From Streptomyces mobaraensis (GTDB lineage: Bacteria; Actinomycetota; Actinomycetes; Streptomycetales; Streptomycetaceae): a stretch of DNA of 64,000 nucleotides. Below are positions 46,713-58,141 of this stretch, one piece after another. The stretch spans positions 4,216,001 to 4,280,000 of the forward strand of contig NZ_CP083590.1 in the NCBI RefSeq assembly GCF_020099395.1, in the 5' to 3' direction. The notes under the pieces are model-generated. The model was not told the DNA's origin, did no database searches, and was given only the letters and a program-made list of their open reading frames with translations. Numbering within the stretch: position 1 is the first letter of the stretch; the number at the start of each line of letters is the position of its first letter. Position numbers and translations under genes: made by a program.

Positions 46713-47588
46713 GTGAAGGCGAGAACGGCGGCCGCGCTGTGTGCGGCCGTGACGGTGGGAATGCTGGTGCCGGTGGCCGGCTGCGCGGGGGGCGGGGACG
46801 GCCGCGGCAACGACGGGAAGCGCTCGGTGGGGGCCGGGGACGCGCGGGATCGGGGGCCGGCGGCGGGCGAGGCGTCCGGCGAGGCGTCCGGTGCGTCGCC
46901 CGGTGCGTCGCTCGGTGCGTCCGAGGAGGCCGGTGACGGGCGGCGGGCCGGGCGGCTCGGCGGCGTCGAGCTCGCCAAGGACGAGGTGTCCGGGCTGGTG
47001 ATCGAACAGGCGCCGCCGGGCTCCGCCGGCCGCGGCACGCCCACCGCCGACCGGGCCGCGTGCCGGCCGCTGGCCACGGCACTGGGCTCGCAGCCGCGGC
47101 CGCGGCCGCTGGAGTCGGTGATGTCCACGTTCGCGGGCGAACAGGACGGACCCGACGAGGGGCTGCTCGGCACCGTGCGAGTCGCCGAGTACCGGCCCGG
47201 CGAGGCCGCGGCCACCCTCCGCGGGCTGCGCGACGCGGCGGCGGGCTGCGCGGGCGGGTTCACCATGCGGACGGGCGAGGGCGAACGGCAGGTGTTCGAC
47301 GCGGTCGAGAACGTGACGGCGCCCCGGCTGGGGGACGAGGCGGCCGCCTACCGGCTCACCAACGCGGTGGAGGAAGCGCCGACGCTGATCACTGTGGTGC
47401 GGTCGGGGGAGGTGCTGTCCATGTTCTTCGCCACGAGCCTTGGGGATCCTGGGCGGGCGGAGATTCCGGAGCGGTTGGTGGTGGCGCAGGTGGGGAGGGT
47501 CGAGAAGGCGGGGTTGCGGCCGGCGGGTGCCGCCGATGGCAAGGGGGCCGGTGGGGTGGGGGTGCTGCCGCAGGGGGACGAGGGGTAG
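46713..47588 (+). CDS. Putative lipoprotein
   Basis: This 291-residue protein starts with GTG after GGGTGGGGG and has a lipoprotein signal (KARTAAALCAAVTVGMLVPV, lipobox VAGC, Cys24). A Gly/Ala/Ser-rich linker (25-95) leads to a globular domain (100-260) with conserved-looking segments VIEQAPPG, ACRPLATALGS and FTMRTGEGERQVFDAVENV. This resembles sensor-domain-like or PknH-like extracellular lipoproteins of Streptomyces. The function is unknown. It is followed by repeat-type terminator DNA. Confidence 0.75.
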   Translation: MKARTAAALCAAVTVGMLVPVAGCAGGGDGRGNDGKRSVGAGDARDRGPAAGEASGEASGASPGASLGASEEAGDGRRAGRLGGVELAKDEVSGLVIEQAPPGSAGRGTPTADRAACRPLATALGSQPRPRPLESVMSTFAGEQDGPDEGLLGTVRVAEYRPGEAAATLRGLRDAAAGCAGGFTMRTGEGERQVFDAVENVTAPRLGDEAAAYRLTNAVEEAPTLITVVRSGEVLSMFFATSLGDPGRAEIPERLVVAQVGRVEKAGLRPAGAADGKGAGGVGVLPQGDEG

Positions 47589-47870
47589 CGCCTGCGGCGG
47601 GCTGTGCCCCGGTCCCTCCCCCAGAGGGGGTACCCCCACCTTCGCCGATTCCTGGGGGCAAGCCCCCAGACCCCCTTTTCGCGGCCGCGCCGCTCGTCCT
47701 CAAGCGCCGGACGGGCTGAAATCAGCCCGTCCGGCGCTTGAGGACAACCGCGCGGAGCGCGGTTTCGGGGGTGCGGGGGCTTGCCCCCGCAAGAAACTGG
47801 GGGCACCTCCCAGCGGTAGCTGGGGGAGAAAGGGCGGGACCGGGGCACCAGCCCGCCGCAGGCGCCCCCG
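47589..47870. repeat. Dispersed repeat block between convergent genes
   Basis: This gap is built of repeat elements: CCCCCAGAGGGGGTACCCCC (from 47627), a perfect 24-base inverted repeat (47696-47745) and a 64-base block (47783-47846) that matches the inverse of 23548-23611 with one mismatch. No coding gene is visible. Confidence 0.75.
47696..47745. terminator. Perfect 24-bp inverted repeat, bidirectional terminator
   Basis: Arms 47696-47719 and 47722-47745 (starting GTCCTCAAGCGCCGG) are exact complements around AA. A sibling at 57913-57980 differs by one base in each arm with pairing kept (G-C here, A-T there). It stands between convergent genes. Confidence 0.8.
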
Positions 47871-48710
47871 TCAGTGGGTGACGGACGACGCCGCCGCTGC
47901 CGCAGCCGCCGCCCGCCCCCGGGCCAGAATGCGGCCGAAAGCGTACGTCGACACGTCCCGACCGGCATCGAGCGCCTTGCGCTCGCCCGCGGTCACCGGG
48001 CTGTTGTCCGCGTTCCCCGCGACCGTGAAGTACGCGTACCGCCCCTCCGCGTTCGCCGTCAGCCGGCAGGCCGTCGCCCGGCAGAAGGCGGCGGCGCCGT
48101 CGCCGGGCAGGGCGGCGATGTTGCCCGTCGACTGGGCCTTCGCCTTGTCCGCGGCGGCCTTGGTGTCGAAGACGGCGACGCCGACCGTCACGGCCACCCC
48201 GTCGCGTACGTACGTGGCGCGCAGCACCTGGCGGCAGCCGTTGGAGGACAGGACGGAGCCGAGGGCGCCCTGGGTGACGGAGGCGCAGTCGGTGGTGGCC
48301 GCGGTGGCGGTCCGCTCGTACGTCCGGCCGGACAGGGTGGGCTTGGCGTCGGGGAACAGCGTTCCGGTGGTCAGCGGGGCCTTGTCCTTCTCCGCGCTGG
48401 AGATGAAGGCCCGCGGGTCCTGGGGCGGGGGCGGGGCGACCGGGGCGAAGGTGGGTTCGGGGGTGCCGGGGGATCCGGAGGAGGCGGGCGCGGAGGCGCC
48501 GGCGGCCTGCTTGCCGCCGGTCCCGCCCCCGCCCCCGTTGCCGTCGGACCGCACGATCGCGGTGGCCACGATCGCCGCCACCCCGCCCGCGGCCAGCATC
48601 CCGCCGCCGATCATCAGCAGCTTCCGGCGGCGGTCACGCGCCGCCGTGTCCGCGGCGAGCGCCGCCCAGTCCGGCGTTCCTCCGCCCGGTCCCCCCTGCC
48701 CAAAGCTCAT
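47871..48710 (-). CDS. Membrane-anchored protein of unknown function
   Basis: This 279-residue protein starts MSFGQGGPGGGTPDWAALAA. A single transmembrane helix (about 30-53: LLMIGGGMLAAGGVAAIVAT) with a basic cytoplasmic flank is followed by a Gly/Pro/Ala linker and an extracellular domain (100-270) with several Cys residues (DCASVT, NGCRQVL, FCRATACRL) that may form disulfides. A start at 48719 (MRPMSFG) is also possible. I know of similar Streptomyces proteins without an assigned role. Confidence 0.75.
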   Translation of the reverse strand: MSFGQGGPGGGTPDWAALAADTAARDRRRKLLMIGGGMLAAGGVAAIVATAIVRSDGNGGGGGTGGKQAAGASAPASSGSPGTPEPTFAPVAPPPPQDPRAFISSAEKDKAPLTTGTLFPDAKPTLSGRTYERTATAATTDCASVTQGALGSVLSSNGCRQVLRATYVRDGVAVTVGVAVFDTKAAADKAKAQSTGNIAALPGDGAAAFCRATACRLTANAEGRYAYFTVAGNADNSPVTAGERKALDAGRDVSTYAFGRILARGRAAAAAAAASSVTH

Positions 48711-48785
48711 GGGGCGCATCGTAGACCGGGCGCCCGCCGGGTAAACCGGTTGGTGGCGTCCCGGAAAGCCGACACAATGCGCGCT

Positions 48786-50405
48786 ATGGGGCATGTCGAG
48801 GTCGCGCACGTCGAGTACTACCTGCCGGACGGCCGGCCGCTGCTGGGGGACGTGTCCTTCCGGGTCGGCGAAGGAGCCGCCGTCGCGCTGGTCGGCGCCA
48901 ACGGTGCCGGGAAGACGACGCTGCTGCGGCTGATCGCCGGGGATCTCCAGCCGCACGGCGGGACGGTCTCCGTCGGGGGCGGGCTCGGGGTGATGCCGCA
49001 GTTCGTGGGGTCCGTACGGGACGAGCGGACCGTGCGCGACCTGCTCGTCTCCGTGGCGCCGCCGCGGATCCGGGAGGCCGCCGCGGCCGTCGACGCCGCC
49101 GAGCACGCGATCATGACCGTCGACGACGAGGCCGCGCAGATGGCGTACGCCCAGGCCCTGTCCGACTGGGCCGAGGCGCGCGGCTACGAGGCCGAGACCA
49201 CGTGGGACATGTGCACCATGGCGGCGCTCGGCGTGCCGTACGAGCAGGCCCAGTGGCGGCAGGTGCGCACCCTCTCCGGCGGCGAGCAGAAGCGCCTGGT
49301 GCTGGAGTCGCTGCTGCGCGGCACCGACGAGGTGCTGCTGCTGGACGAGCCGGACAACTACCTCGACGTCCCCGGAAAGCGCTGGCTGGAGGAGCGGCTG
49401 CGCGAGACGAAGAAGACGGTTCTCTTCGTCTCACACGACCGCGAGCTGCTCGCCCGCTCCGCCGAGAAGATCATCAGCGTGGAGCCGGGGCCGGCGGGCA
49501 GCGACGTCTGGGTGCACGGCGGCGGCTTCGCCACGTACCACGAGGCCCGCAAGGAGCGCTTCGCCCGCTTCGAGGAGCTGCGCAGGCGGTGGGACGAGAA
49601 GCACGCCCAGCTGAAGAAGCTGGTGATCTCGCTGCGGCAGGCCGCCAGCATCAGCCACGAGCTCGCCTCCCGCTACGCCGCCGCCCAGACCCGGCTGCGC
49701 AAGTTCGAGGAGGCCGGCCCGCCGCCCGAGCCGCCGCGCGAGCAGGACATCCGGATGCGGCTGCGCGGCGGCCGGACCGGCGTACGGGCCGTGACCTGCG
49801 CGGGGCTGGAGCTGACCGGTCTGATGAAGCCGTTCGACCTGGAGGTCTTCTACGGGGAGCGGGTCGCCGTCCTCGGGTCGAACGGGTCGGGGAAGTCGCA
49901 CTTCCTGCGGCTGCTGGCGGGGGAGGACGTCGCGCACACCGGGCAGTGGAAGCTGGGCGCCCGCGTCGTCCCCGGTCACTTCGCGCAGACGCACGCGCAC
50001 CCCGAGCTGATGGGCCGCACGCTCGTCGACATCCTGTGGACGGAGCACGCCAGGGACCGGGGCGCCGCGATGTCCGCGCTGCGCCGGTACGAACTGGACC
50101 AGCAGGGGGACCAGCTCTTCGAGCGGCTCTCCGGCGGGCAGCAGGCCCGCTTCCAGATCCTGCTGCTGGAGCTGGCGGGCACCACGGCCCTGCTGCTGGA
50201 CGAGCCGACGGACAACCTGGACCTGGAGAGCGCGGAGGCGTTGCAGCAGGGGCTGGAGGCGTACGAGGGGACGGTGCTCGCCGTCACCCACGACCGCTGG
50301 TTCGCGCGTGCGTTCGATCGTTTTCTGGTCTTCGGGAGTGACGGGCGGGTGCGGGAGGCTTCGGAGCCGGTGTGGGACGAGAAGCGGGTCGCGCGGGTGC
50401 GGTGA
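48786..50405 (+). CDS. ABC-F type ATPase
   Basis: This 539-residue protein has two ABC domains without membrane segments. Domain 1 has Walker A GANGAGKTTLL, signature LSGGEQKRL and Walker B LLLDEPDNYLD; domain 2 has GSNGSGKSHFL, LSGGQQARF and LLLDEPTDNLD. The linker (about 230-320) is helical and charged. ABC-F proteins act on ribosomes in translation control or antibiotic protection. The unusual DEPDNYLD in domain 1 and Ser-His after the second P-loop make this a distinct subgroup. It is just upstream of rplM-rpsI, a suggestive but unproved link. Confidence 0.9.
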   Translation: MGHVEVAHVEYYLPDGRPLLGDVSFRVGEGAAVALVGANGAGKTTLLRLIAGDLQPHGGTVSVGGGLGVMPQFVGSVRDERTVRDLLVSVAPPRIREAAAAVDAAEHAIMTVDDEAAQMAYAQALSDWAEARGYEAETTWDMCTMAALGVPYEQAQWRQVRTLSGGEQKRLVLESLLRGTDEVLLLDEPDNYLDVPGKRWLEERLRETKKTVLFVSHDRELLARSAEKIISVEPGPAGSDVWVHGGGFATYHEARKERFARFEELRRRWDEKHAQLKKLVISLRQAASISHELASRYAAAQTRLRKFEEAGPPPEPPREQDIRMRLRGGRTGVRAVTCAGLELTGLMKPFDLEVFYGERVAVLGSNGSGKSHFLRLLAGEDVAHTGQWKLGARVVPGHFAQTHAHPELMGRTLVDILWTEHARDRGAAMSALRRYELDQQGDQLFERLSGGQQARFQILLLELAGTTALLLDEPTDNLDLESAEALQQGLEAYEGTVLAVTHDRWFARAFDRFLVFGSDGRVREASEPVWDEKRVARVR

Positions 50406-50759
50406 GGGTGAGGGCGGACGGGGGCGCGCGGTCGGCCGGGGGGTCGGGGGGTGTCCCCCGGGAGGGCGCGGTGGATGAGAAGCGGGTCGCGCGGGTGGGT
50501 GAGGCCGGTGGGGGGCCTGGGGTCCGCCGCCGGTGGGACCATGTGTTTTGACCCCGTGGGTGGGCGCCCGGTACTCTACGAGTTCGTTATGCGTATTGGC
50601 TTGGTCGTTCTCACGCGAGGGGCCCTTACGCTTGTCCGCCAGGTTGATCGCCGGCGGCCGGCACACGGGTTGCGTCCCCGTTGTGCGGCCAAGCCCGCGT
50701 GATCGTCCATGCGGACCGTGTCAGGACCCACACTCACTGAAGAAGCGAAGGCTACGACC
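50406..50759. other. Gap before rplM with promoter and leader
   Basis: No gene is seen. A GC-rich direct repeat occurs at the left: GATGAGAAGCGGGTCGCGCG (50473-50492) repeats most of the 3' end of the ABC-F gene (50377-50397, gacgagaagcgggtcgcgcg). The rplM promoter and a leader of about 180 bases follow. Confidence 0.6.
50548..50577 (+). promoter_or_regulatory. Candidate rplM-rpsI promoter
   Basis: TTGACC (50548-50553), an 18-base spacer and TACTCT (50572-50577). The upstream TTTTGACC resembles the str promoter entry. The leader to rplM is about 180 bases. Confidence 0.6.
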
Positions 50760-51206
50760 GTGCGTACGTTCAGCCCCAAGCCCGGCGATGTCCAGCGCCA
50801 GTGGCACATCATCGACGCGCAGGACGTCGTCCTGGGCCGTCTGGCCTCTCAGGCCGCCTCCCTGCTGCGCGGCAAGCACAAGCCCGTGTACGCCCCGCAC
50901 ATGGACATGGGTGACTTCGTCGTCATCATCAACGCGGACAAGGTCCACCTGTCCGGCAACAAGAAGACCCAGAAGATGGCCTACCGCCACTCTGGCTTCC
51001 CGGGTGGTCTGCGCTCCGTCCGTTACGACGAGCTGCTCGACAAGAACCCGGAGAAGGCCGTCGAGAAGGCGATCAAGGGCATGCTGCCCAAGAACTCCCT
51101 CGGCCGTCAGATGCTCTCGAAGCTGAAGGTCTACTCGGGCGACCAGCACCCGCACGCCGCCCAGCAGCCGCAGCCGTTCGAGATCACCCAGGTCAAGCAG
51201 GGCTAA
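50760..51206 (+). CDS. rplM: Ribosomal protein L13
   Basis: This 148-residue protein is L13, an early 50S assembly protein. It reads [20 protein letters not shown] from GTG 50760. A longer frame from 50709 would add 17 residues and does not fit the usual Streptomyces length. Conserved [16 protein letters not shown] and [11 protein letters not shown] are present. rpsI follows after 39 bases. Confidence 0.96.
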   Translation: MRTFSPKPGDVQRQWHIIDAQDVVLGRLASQAASLLRGKHKPVYAPHMDMGDFVVIINADKVHLSGNKKTQKMAYRHSGFPGGLRSVRYDELLDKNPEKAVEKAIKGMLPKNSLGRQMLSKLKVYSGDQHPHAAQQPQPFEITQVKQG

Positions 51207-51245
51207 GTCCCGGCCACCGCCGAACCAGAAAGTCTGAGGAGAATC

Positions 51246-51749
51246 GTGGCTGAGACCACCGCCGAGATGCCGGTCGAGGGCGTCGAGGAGTACACCACCG
51301 AGACCGAGGTCGTGGAGTCGGAGTACACCTCCGAGTCCCTCGCGTCCCGCTTTGGCGACCCGCAGCCGGCCGCCGGCCTGGGCCGTCGCAAGAACGCCAT
51401 CGCCCGTGTCCGGATCGTTCCGGGCTCCGGCAAGTGGAAGATCAACGGTCGCACCCTTGAGGACTACTTCCCCAACAAGGTGCACCAGCAGGAAGTCAAC
51501 GAGCCCTTCAAGGTGCTCGAGCTCGACGACCGTTACGACGTCATCGCCCGCATCTCGGGTGGCGGCGTCTCCGGCCAGGCCGGCGCCCTGCGCCTCGGCG
51601 TGGCCCGTGCCCTCAACGAGGCCGACGTCGACAACAACCGCGGCCCGCTGAAGAAGGCCGGCTTCCTCAAGCGCGACGACCGTGCGGTCGAGCGCAAGAA
51701 GGCCGGTCTCAAGAAGGCCCGCAAGGCCCCGCAGTACAGCAAGCGCTAA
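51246..51749 (+). CDS. rpsI: Ribosomal protein S9
   Basis: This 167-residue protein is S9. An acidic N-terminal extension (1-40) typical of Streptomyces precedes the core [20 protein letters not shown]. The C-terminal tail KAPQYSKR reaches the P-site tRNA. It starts with GTG after GAGGAGA. A strong terminator follows. Confidence 0.97.
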   Translation: MAETTAEMPVEGVEEYTTETEVVESEYTSESLASRFGDPQPAAGLGRRKNAIARVRIVPGSGKWKINGRTLEDYFPNKVHQQEVNEPFKVLELDDRYDVIARISGGGVSGQAGALRLGVARALNEADVDNNRGPLKKAGFLKRDDRAVERKKAGLKKARKAPQYSKR

Positions 51750-51773
51750 TCCGGCGGTTCGCTGCTTCTGCTC

Positions 51774-51812
51774 GAACGCCCCGGCGGCACGATCCGTGCT
51801 GCCGGGGCGTTC
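51774..51812 (+). terminator. Hairpin terminator after rpsI
   Basis: A 17-base-pair stem with one G-T wobble (51774-51790 and 51796-51812, starting GAACGCCCCGGC) around GATCC, followed by GGCTATGTGG. Typical rplM-rpsI operon terminator. Confidence 0.8.
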
Positions 51813-52073
51813 GGCTATGTGGCACCGGTCGCTCTGTGGCGTCCGTGGTCTCTGTGGCGTCCATGGCATCCATGGCGTCCATGGCCACGCGTCACCCGTA
51901 CGGGTCAGGGGTCACTCGTACGGGCCACTCGGGGCGGGTACCCCGTATACCTGGGAGACTTCGGTCACCTGGCGGCAACGCTTTGGCCCAGGGCTCGACA
52001 CCTCAAGTACAAGGCTCAAGGACAAGGGGCTCCCTCCAGGGCCCCGCACTCCCGCGTTTTTCGGAGGACACCA
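51813..52073. other. Gap before glmM with short direct repeats
   Basis: No gene is seen. From 51836 to 51885 there are short tandem repeats of the type TGGCGTCCATGG / TGGCATCCATGG / TGGCGTCCATGG, then repeated CGTACGGG (51898-51926). The glmM promoter probably lies around 51950-52020 but its hexamers are not clear. Confidence 0.55.
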
Positions 52074-53432
52074 GTGGGACGACTCTTCGGTACGGACGGT
52101 GTGCGCGGCGTCGCCAACGCCGATCTGACGGCCGAGCTCGCGCTCGGCCTGTCGGTCGCCGCGGCGCACGTGCTCGCCGAGGCGGGGACGTTCGAGGGCC
52201 ATCGCCCGGTGGCGGTGGTCGGTCGCGATCCGCGGGCGTCCGGGGAGTTCCTGGAGGCCGCCGTGGTGGCCGGACTGGCCAGCGCGGGCGTCGACGTGCT
52301 GCGGGTCGGCGTGCTGCCGACGCCCGCCGTCGCGTACCTCACCGGCGCGCTCGGCGCCGACCTGGGCGTCATGCTCTCCGCCAGCCACAACGCGATGCCC
52401 GACAACGGGATCAAGTTCTTCGCCCGCGGCGGCCACAAGCTCGCCGACGAGCTGGAGGACCGCATCGAGCGGACGTACCGGGCGCACGCCACCGGCGAGC
52501 CCTGGGACCGGCCCACCGGCGCCGGCGTCGGCCGCGTCCGCGACTACGACCAGGGCTTCGACAACTACGTCGCCCACCTGATCGGCGTCCTGCCCAACCG
52601 CCTCGACGGCCTCAAGGTCGTCATCGACGGCGCGCACGGTGCCGCGTCCCGCGTCTCGCCCGAGGCGTTCTCGCGGGCCGGCGCCGAGGTCGTCACCATC
52701 GGCACCGACCCCGACGGGCTCAACATCAACCACGAGTGCGGCTCCACGCACCTGGACAAGCTGCGGGCCGCGGTCGTCGAGCACGGTGCCGACCTCGGTG
52801 TGGCCCACGACGGTGACGCCGACCGGTGCCTCGCCGTGGACGCCACCGGTGCCGAGGTCGACGGCGACCAGATCCTCGCCGTCCTCGCGCTCGCCATGCG
52901 CGAGGCGGGCTCGCTGCGGAAGAACACCGTCGTCGCCACCGTCATGTCCAACCTGGGCTTCAAGCTCGCCATGGAGCGGGAGGGCGTCCAGCTCGTCCAG
53001 ACCGCGGTCGGCGACCGCTACGTCCTGGAGGAGATGAAGGCCAACGGCTTCGCCCTCGGCGGCGAGCAGTCCGGGCACGTCATCGCCCTCGACCACGCGA
53101 CGACCGGCGACGGCACGCTGACCGGGCTGATGCTGGCCGCTCGCGTCGCGGCGACGGGGCGGCCGCTGCGGGAGCTGGCCGGGGTGATGGAGCGGCTGCC
53201 GCAGGTGCTCATCAACGTCCGGGACGTCGACAAGTCGCGGGTCGGGTCTTCGCAGGAGCTTGCCGAGGCTGTGGCGGACGCGGAGCGGGAGCTTGGTGCT
53301 ACCGGGCGGGTGCTGCTGCGGTCTTCCGGTACGGAGCCGTTGGTGCGGGTGATGGTGGAGGCCGCTGATATCGAGCAGGCTCGGGCTGTGGCTCAGCGGC
53401 TTGCCGATGTGGTGAAGTCGGCGCTCGGGTAG
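52074..53432 (+). CDS. glmM: Phosphoglucosamine mutase
   Basis: This 452-residue enzyme converts glucosamine-6-phosphate to glucosamine-1-phosphate for UDP-GlcNAc and peptidoglycan. The active-site serine is in [17 protein letters not shown], the metal site is [11 protein letters not shown], the sugar loop is GGEQSGH, and the phosphate loop [12 protein letters not shown] ends the protein. It starts with GTG ([20 protein letters not shown]) after CGGAGGA. glmS lies 2.5 kb downstream in the same pathway. Confidence 0.97.
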   Translation: MGRLFGTDGVRGVANADLTAELALGLSVAAAHVLAEAGTFEGHRPVAVVGRDPRASGEFLEAAVVAGLASAGVDVLRVGVLPTPAVAYLTGALGADLGVMLSASHNAMPDNGIKFFARGGHKLADELEDRIERTYRAHATGEPWDRPTGAGVGRVRDYDQGFDNYVAHLIGVLPNRLDGLKVVIDGAHGAASRVSPEAFSRAGAEVVTIGTDPDGLNINHECGSTHLDKLRAAVVEHGADLGVAHDGDADRCLAVDATGAEVDGDQILAVLALAMREAGSLRKNTVVATVMSNLGFKLAMEREGVQLVQTAVGDRYVLEEMKANGFALGGEQSGHVIALDHATTGDGTLTGLMLAARVAATGRPLRELAGVMERLPQVLINVRDVDKSRVGSSQELAEAVADAERELGATGRVLLRSSGTEPLVRVMVEAADIEQARAVAQRLADVVKSALG

Positions 53433-53583
53433 CGCCGGGTGCGGGTGCCGCCGGGGGCGGGATGGGGGGTGCCCCTGTCCCGCCCCTTCCCGTTTCTTGC
53501 GGGAGCTCCGCCCCCGCACCCCCGAGCGCACCTGCGGTGCGCGTCCTCAAGCTCCCCCAGAGGGGGCACCCCCAACAGGCTGA
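53433..53583. repeat. Repeat-type intergenic DNA between glmM and coaA
   Basis: This gap contains TTTCTTGCGGGAGCTCCGCC and AAGCTCCCCCAGAGGGGGCA, variants of the blocks at 23.5 kb and 47.6 kb. It lies between convergent genes and probably serves as a terminator region. Confidence 0.65.
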
Positions 53584-54591
53584 TCACAGCTTGCGGAGCG
53601 ACAGGCGCTGCACCTTGTGGTCCGGGCCCTTGCGGAGGATGAGGCTGGAGCGGCCTCGGGTGGGGGCCACGTTTTCCAGGAGGTTGGGCTTGTTGATGGT
53701 CCGCCAGTTGCGGCGGGCGAAGTCCAGGGCCTCCTCCTCCGAGACCTGGGTGTAGCGGCGGAAGAACGAGTCGGGGTCCTGGAAGGCCGTCTCGCGGAGC
53801 TTCTTGAACCGCGAGTAGTACCAGCGCTCGATGTCCTCGGCCCGCGCGTCCACGTAGATGCTGAAGTCGAAGAAGTCCGCGAGCCCGACCCGGGTCCGGC
53901 CGTCGCGGCCGGGCAGGGCGGGCTGGAGGACGTTGAGGCCCTCGATGATCAGGATGTCCGGGCGGTGCACGGTGAGGCGCTCGTCGGGGACGATGTCGTA
54001 GATCAGGTGGGAGTAGACGGGCGCGGACACCTCGTCCTTCCCGGCCTTCACATCCGCCACGAAGCGCGTCAGGGCCCGGCGGTCGTACGACTCCGGGAAG
54101 CCCTTACGGGACATCAGGCCGCGGCGCTGGAGTTCCGCGTTGGGCAGCAGGAAGCCGTCCGTGGTCACCAGTTCGACGCGCGGGTGCTCGGGCCAGCGGG
54201 CCAGCAGGGCGCGCAGCAGCCGGGCCGTGGTCGACTTGCCGACCGCGACGCTGCCGGCGACGCCGATGACGAACGGCGTGCCGCGCTGGGCGCCCTTCTC
54301 GCCGAGGAAGGTGTTCAGCGCGCCGCGCAGGCTTCCGCTGGCGCCCACGTAGAGGTTGAGCAGCCGGGAGAGCGGCAGGTAGACGTCGCGGACCTCGTCC
54401 AGGTCGACGACGTCGCCCAGCCCGCGCAGGCGCTCGACCTCCTCCGCGGTGAGCGGGAGGGGGGTGTTCTCGCGCAGCGCGCTCCACTCGGCACGCGTCA
54501 GGTCGACGAAGAGCGACGACTGGTGCGTGGGCGAGTGAGCCGTGCGGCGTCGTTGCTGCGGCTGCTCTGGGGTGGTCGGCACGGGGCCCAT
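53584..54591 (-). CDS. coaA: Type I pantothenate kinase
   Basis: This 335-residue enzyme phosphorylates pantothenate, the first step of coenzyme A synthesis. Walker A is [12 protein letters not shown] (110-121), and the conserved [26 protein letters not shown] and [11 protein letters not shown] are typical of bacterial CoaA. The start is placed at [10 protein letters not shown]; an in-frame start at 54618 would add nine residues. It is divergent from the 54,824 gene and lies among cell-wall and cofactor genes, the usual Streptomyces context. Confidence 0.95.
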   Translation of the reverse strand: MGPVPTTPEQPQQRRRTAHSPTHQSSLFVDLTRAEWSALRENTPLPLTAEEVERLRGLGDVVDLDEVRDVYLPLSRLLNLYVGASGSLRGALNTFLGEKGAQRGTPFVIGVAGSVAVGKSTTARLLRALLARWPEHPRVELVTTDGFLLPNAELQRRGLMSRKGFPESYDRRALTRFVADVKAGKDEVSAPVYSHLIYDIVPDERLTVHRPDILIIEGLNVLQPALPGRDGRTRVGLADFFDFSIYVDARAEDIERWYYSRFKKLRETAFQDPDSFFRRYTQVSEEEALDFARRNWRTINKPNLLENVAPTRGRSSLILRKGPDHKVQRLSLRKL

Positions 54592-54823
54592 TGTGCGCGG
54601 GTGGCGCGGGGCGATCACTGCGGGGTGTGGGGTTCGGGGGACTGGCGGGGTGTCGGTGAGGTGCCCGGCGGAAACCGTAGGGATCTTCTGAGGTCCGCGG
54701 GGTACCCGTAGGGGACCCGGCGGCGCGGGGGAGTGAAGATCCGGCGCGGGCCCTGTACCTACTCACGGGTCAGGAATACGGTCCCACCCTCCGGCCGCCC
54801 CGGCATCCTGCGAGGGACCCCCC

Positions 54824-55111
54824 GTGTTCGTTCTCCGGCTCGTGCTCCGGCTCATCCGCAAGACCTTCCACCGCGTCACGCGCCCCCGCGCCGGTGTACC
54901 CGGCGCACGCCCGGGGGCGCACGAGACGAGTGACGCCTTCGCCGAACGGGTGCGGGCCGAGCTCTGCGACGACCTGCCCGACGAGGACCTCGGCCAGGAC
55001 CTGGGGGACTGCCTCGACCAGTACCATTTCGGCAGCAAGCCGCGCTGCGAGGAGGTCGAGTACCTGGAGCTCGTCCAGGAGGCCATCGACCGCATCGAGC
55101 GCGGACGGTGA
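54824..55111 (+). CDS. Small unknown protein
   Basis: This 95-residue protein starts with GTG ([20 protein letters not shown]), a hydrophobic-basic amphipathic N-terminal helix, followed by an acidic helical C-terminal half ([33 protein letters not shown]). The N-terminus could associate with the membrane. It lies between coaA and glmS with no partner. I do not recognise a family; coding character is moderate. Confidence 0.5.
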   Translation: MFVLRLVLRLIRKTFHRVTRPRAGVPGARPGAHETSDAFAERVRAELCDDLPDEDLGQDLGDCLDQYHFGSKPRCEEVEYLELVQEAIDRIERGR

Positions 55112-55167
55112 ACCGGGCGTCGGCGTTGACCGGCGAGGGGTGACACCGGGGCCGTACGCTGCAGTCC

Positions 55168-57011
<1,844 letters not shown>

Positions 57012-57015
<4 letters not shown>

Positions 57016-57380
57016 TCGTCGGAGTCGGTATCGACGTCGCCGAGATCGACCGCTTCGACGCGGCGCTGCGGCGCACGCCCGGGATGGCCGAACGGCTCTT
57101 CGTCGAGCGCGAGCTGTACCTGCCGAGCGGCGACCGCCGCGGGATCGCCTCGCTCGCCGCGCGGTTCGCCGCCAAGGAGGCCCTGGCGAAGGCTCTGGGC
57201 GCGCCGCCCGGACTGCTGTGGACGGACGCGGAGGTGACCACCGGCGAGCACGGACGGCCCGGGCTCACCGTCTCCGGGACGGTCGCGGCGCGGGCGGAGC
57301 TGCTGGGCGTGCGGTCGTGGCACGTGTCGCTCAGCCATGACGCGGGGGTGGCTTCGGCGGTGGTGATCGCGGAGGCGTGA
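57012..57380 (+). CDS. acpS: Holo-[acyl-carrier-protein] synthase
   Basis: This 122-residue enzyme transfers 4'-phosphopantetheine from CoA to acyl carrier protein. It has the start [13 protein letters not shown] with the metal-binding Asp, and [12 protein letters not shown] with the conserved Glu and Lys. Its ATG overlaps the glmS stop (ATGA). CoaA nearby feeds the same cofactor. Typical Streptomyces glmS-acpS-nnrD surroundings. Confidence 0.97.
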
Positions 57381-57439
57381 GCCTGTTGCTGTGATCTTGG
57401 CGCTGGCGGGGCGCCGCGGGCACGGGCAGGATGCGGCGC

Positions 57440-57841
57440 ATGACGGATGCCACGCACCTCACGCACATCGCGGCCCCCGAAGGGGTCGCCCCCGCCGGCG
57501 GCTACAGCCACGTCGTGATCGGGACCGGGCGGCTGGTCGCCGTCTCGGGGCAGGTCGCGCTCGACGAAGACGGGCGGGTGGTGGGGGAGGGGGACATCCG
57601 CGCCCAGACGCGGCAGGTTTTCGAGAATCTGCGGCGGTGTCTGGCGGGGGCGGGGGCTTCCTTCGACGACGTCGTGAAGTTGACGTACTTCCTGACGGAC
57701 GTGGCGCATCTGCCGGTGATACGGGAGGTGCGGGACGAGTTCGTGGACGCGGGGCGCCTGCCGGCGAGTTCGGCCGTCCAGGTCGTGGCCTTGTTCCGGC
57801 CGGAGTTGTTGATCGAGGTGGAGGCATTGGCGATGGTGTGA
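57440..57841 (+). CDS. RidA family protein
   Basis: This 133-residue protein begins MTDATHLTHIAAPEGVAPAGG and shows the YjgF/YER057c/UK114 fold: YSHVVIGTGRLVAVSGQVAL, TRQVFENLRRCLAGAGASFDDVVKLTYFLTD and AVQVVALFRPELLIEVEALA. The Arg expected before the last strand appears in LFRPELLIE. Such proteins deaminate reactive enamines and imines or degrade related metabolites. The in-frame ATG at 57431 is possible. It stands alone between acpS and repeat DNA. Confidence 0.9.
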   Translation: MTDATHLTHIAAPEGVAPAGGYSHVVIGTGRLVAVSGQVALDEDGRVVGEGDIRAQTRQVFENLRRCLAGAGASFDDVVKLTYFLTDVAHLPVIREVRDEFVDAGRLPASSAVQVVALFRPELLIEVEALAMV

Positions 57842-58141
57842 GGCCCCGGTCCCTCCCTTTCGCCTTTCCTGGGGCTGCGCCCCAGACCCCGCTTGTCGCG
57901 GCTTCGCCGCTCGTCCTCAAACGCCGGACGGGCTGAATGGTGCCTGGGCGCGCCACTCAGCCCGTCCGGCGTTTGAGGACAGCGCCCGGAGGGCGCTTCG
58001 GGGGGGGCGGGGGCTTGCCCCCGCAAGAAACGGTGAAAGGGAGGGACCGGGGCACCCCACCCGATCCGCGCGTTCGCGTTCCCGCGCCCATCTCCCGCGC
58101 GTATCGTCGGCGTTGATGCCCAGGCGCGGAAAGGGACGGAT
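57842..58141. repeat. Repeat-rich gap before the NLR-like gene
   Basis: No gene is seen. It contains a 24-base inverted repeat (57913-57936 with 57957-57980, loop of 20 bases) nearly identical to that at 47696-47745, then GCTTGCCCCCGCAAGAAACG and GGGAGGGACCGGGGCA, variants of the 47.8 kb block. The promoter of the following gene must lie near 58050-58130. Confidence 0.7.
57913..57980. terminator. Long inverted repeat terminator after ridA-like gene
   Basis: The 24-base arms pair perfectly. Compared with 47696-47745 the ninth base of the left arm and its partner have both changed (G-C to A-T), a compensatory pair that supports a functional stem. Confidence 0.75.

Noticed and set aside
51836..51926. 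Short coding gene upstream of glmM
   Set aside because: The apparent coding is produced by short GGCGTCCATGG-type repeats; there is no ribosome site and the composition is unlike protein.
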